15,120 bases of DNA from Clostridiales bacterium. Lineage in GTDB: Bacteria; Bacillota; Clostridia; Oscillospirales; Acutalibacteraceae. The DNA lies in the NCBI GenBank assembly GCA_012522615.1, contig JAAYKB010000100.1:1-15120 (forward strand), given 5' to 3'. A program made the translations under genes and the position numbers. Numbering within the stretch: position 1 is the first letter of the stretch; each line of letters starts with the position of its first letter. Under the pieces are notes generated by a model. That model was given only the letters and a program-made list of their open reading frames with translations, did not search any database and was not told where the DNA came from. Below, one piece after another: positions 14,100-15,120 of this stretch.

Positions 14100-14672
14100 A
14101 TGCATTTCATTCGTTCCACAAGCGAATACTTTGAAATAAAACGATATTCTATGAGTAAATTTGAAAGATGGAGAAATAAATTATTAAAACCTGTTTGGCT
14201 AACTAAAAGTCCCACAGATAGCTTGAATGGTTTATATGATGCTGTACCATTGTTATTTGAAAAAGGTAGAGTTGCTTTTGGTTACTTGGTTCAAGCAAAT
14301 AGTTTATTATTTAAAACATCCTCTTACAGTTATCCCGCTTGTTTTATTTACAGTGAAGACTTATTTTTTCAAAACAATCCAGAAATGCTTGAAAGTATTT
14401 CTCATGAACTTTATGAATATAAATCATCCGATGCAATACCGAATCATCTTAAACAAGTTGTAAATATTATTAAAGATGAATATGAACGTGCCTATAACAT
14501 TCTTTTACCTGAAAATTTTACATATGGTAAGGTTGTTTATCTTACTACTGTTCTAGTTGACCCTCGGCATATACCAAAATATAAAATTACAAGAAGTGAT
14601 ATGCCATTGCTAGTCCTGCCCGAACAAACTCCTTATTCAATTATATTGCCAAAGTATTATTGGGTAGACTAA
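14100..14672 (+). CDS. Unrecognised AT-rich 190-residue protein
   Basis: I do not recognise this protein. It is soluble-looking, with no signal peptide, membrane helix or cysteine motif. It is rich in tyrosine, serine and leucine, with a basic N-terminus (KFERWRNKLLKP), a helical centre (HLKQVVNIIKDEYERAYNIL) and a hydrophobic C-terminal part (DMPLLVLPEQTPYSIILPKY). GAGGTG lies about 5 nt before the ATG, and codon use is markedly more AT-rich than in the manA or nfn genes, suggesting recent transfer. Neighbours are the nested hairpin upstream and the RNA-like element downstream. An accessory or defence-type role is possible but has no direct support. Confidence 0.7.
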   Translation: MHFIRSTSEYFEIKRYSMSKFERWRNKLLKPVWLTKSPTDSLNGLYDAVPLLFEKGRVAFGYLVQANSLLFKTSSYSYPACFIYSEDLFFQNNPEMLESISHELYEYKSSDAIPNHLKQVVNIIKDEYERAYNILLPENFTYGKVVYLTTVLVDPRHIPKYKITRSDMPLLVLPEQTPYSIILPKYYWVD

Positions 14673-14721
14673 AAATAAATCTATAGTTTAATAAGCATTT
14701 TCTCCATTTAGGCATTACATT

Positions 14722-14743
14722 CTAGCTCCTATGTGCTAGCTCC
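14722..14743. repeat. Short direct repeat
   Basis: Two copies of CTAGCTCC (14722-14729 and 14736-14743) are offset by 14 nt in the AT-rich gap after the unrecognised gene. The remainder of the gap (14673-14799) holds nothing I can name. Confidence 0.4.
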
Positions 14744-14799
14744 CATCCCCTAATAGCCCCCACAAAAACAAAATTATTCCGCAATTCCCCAAAAATATC

Positions 14800-14828
14800 T
14801 TGACAACAATGTAAAATCATGGTTTAAT
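14800..14828 (+). promoter_or_regulatory. Sigma-A-type promoter, plus strand
   Basis: A perfect TTGACA (14800-14805) and TTTAAT (14823-14828) are 17 nt apart. No clear gene follows; the first strong plus-strand terminator is at 15038-15096. A transcript of about 260 nt would be non-coding or carry only a 22-codon frame (ATG 14984 to TAA 15050) without a ribosome site. Confidence 0.6.
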
Positions 14829-14874
14829 ATATTCAAGGCGGGGAGTTCTCCGAAGCATCTCTCCCGCTTATAAC

Positions 14875-14968
14875 AAAAAAAGTGTCATAGCAGACTGATG
14901 TGGTACGAACACACCAGTCCTGCGAAAGGTGAGCACTCCACCCTTCACAACCGTTACGGCGCTATGAC
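14875..14968 (-). ncRNA. Candidate structured small RNA of about 95 nt
   Basis: On the minus strand the element runs from G14968. P1 pairs GTCATAGC (14961-14968) with GCTATGAC (14884-14891). Inside are a small CCG/CGG hairpin (14951-14959), an 11-bp hairpin P2 with loop GAGTGCT (14932-14938), and a 10-bp hairpin P3 with loop TTCGTAC (14903-14909). A run of seven T residues (14875-14881) follows P1 after 2 nt, so P1 can act as the terminator stem. P2 and P3 each contain one G-U pair that would be an A/C mismatch if the RNA came from the plus strand. GUGC in loop P2 could pair with GUAC in loop P3. A promoter precedes it at the correct distance. I cannot assign it to a known RNA family. Confidence 0.6.
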
Positions 14969-14975
14969 GGTTATG

Positions 14976-15004
14976 ATTATAACATGATTGTCCTAGCAAA
15001 ACAA
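14976..15004 (-). promoter_or_regulatory. Promoter of the candidate small RNA
   Basis: On the minus strand TTGTTT (14999-15004) and a perfect TATAAT (14976-14981) are 17 nt apart, with TG one base before the -10 box (extended -10). Transcription would start near 14968-14972, which is at the first base of stem P1. Confidence 0.65.
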
Positions 15005-15013
15005 CGGTATAAA

Positions 15014-15036
15014 TTCAAAAAATTAGATTTTTTGAA
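15014..15036. repeat. Perfect AT-rich inverted repeat
   Basis: TTCAAAAAAT and ATTTTTTGAA form a 10-bp inverted repeat around a 3-nt centre. It lies just upstream of the -35 box of the candidate small-RNA promoter and just before the plus-strand terminator. It could be a regulator site or part of the terminator region. Confidence 0.5.
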
Positions 15037-15037
15037 G

Positions 15038-15096
15038 GCATGCGAAGGGTAAACGGCGGATTTTTCCGCCCGCCTTTTGCATGCGCTTTTTTGTTT
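15038..15096 (+). terminator. Strong rho-independent terminator
   Basis: GCATGC plus GAAGG (15038-15048) pair with CCTTT and GCATGC (15073-15084), and inside them GGCGG pairs with CCGCC (15055-15070). A T6 run and TTTT follow at 15087-15096. It would end a plus-strand transcript from the promoter at 14800. Confidence 0.75.
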
Positions 15097-15120
15097 TGAA
15101 ACGCGCGCCGTTTTATCTAA

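Noticed and set aside
14722..14743. The CTAGCTCC pair as a CRISPR or iteron array
   Set aside because: Only two 8-nt copies are present, with no further repeats or associated genes.
14835..15000. The hairpin region read as a plus-strand riboswitch
   Set aside because: On the plus strand both long hairpins carry A/C mismatches and the closing stem has no T-run; the minus strand gives continuous stems, a promoter at the right distance and a terminator. The plus-strand reading is kept only as a possible antisense transcript. No known riboswitch core was recognised.

Overview
The window reads as chromosome of a spore-forming, anaerobic Gram-positive bacterium of the class Clostridia. It has a three-gene GerA-type spore germination operon, a SigH-like sigma factor, an electron-bifurcating NfnAB-type ferredoxin:NADP oxidoreductase pair, a homotetrameric-type (class I) mannose-6-phosphate isomerase and a ROK glucokinase. 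Shine-Dalgarno sequences are strong and sigma-A-like promoters are easy to see. No species can be named from this alone.

Layout. Positions 1-8702 are almost entirely minus strand. They hold a WYL-domain regulator (cut by the window edge), a small double zinc-ribbon protein, the SigH-like sigma factor, nfnB and nfnA, and then gerA, gerC and gerB (transcribed B-C-A). A divergent plus-strand pair follows at 8863-10820: manA then glcK, a sugar-phosphate module with its own promoter. Two hairpins at 10846-10915 separate it from a convergent minus-strand operon at 10877-13767. That operon encodes an ArsR-family repressor, an eight-or-more-helix permease of the ArsP/DUF318 type, a 25-cysteine ferredoxin/DUF2703 fusion and a redox thioredoxin with a cysteine-rich N-terminus. 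It ends in a broken ferredoxin fused to a transposase remnant. An ArsR-type operator lies between the promoter and arsR, so the operon is probably metalloid- or metal-inducible and exports or handles a thiol-reactive metal(loid).

The last 1.3 kb (about 13,840-15,120) is different: AT-rich, with one unrecognised 190-residue protein and a long non-coding stretch packed with hairpins. The most interesting signal is a compact RNA-like element at 14875-14968. On the minus strand it has its own promoter, a closing stem, two long hairpins with 7-nt loops, and a U-tract directly after the closing stem. Both hairpin mismatches seen on the plus strand (A/C) become G-U pairs on the minus strand, which supports a minus-strand RNA. 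A second promoter and a strong terminator on the plus strand could make an overlapping antisense transcript. I do not recognise this RNA as a known class.
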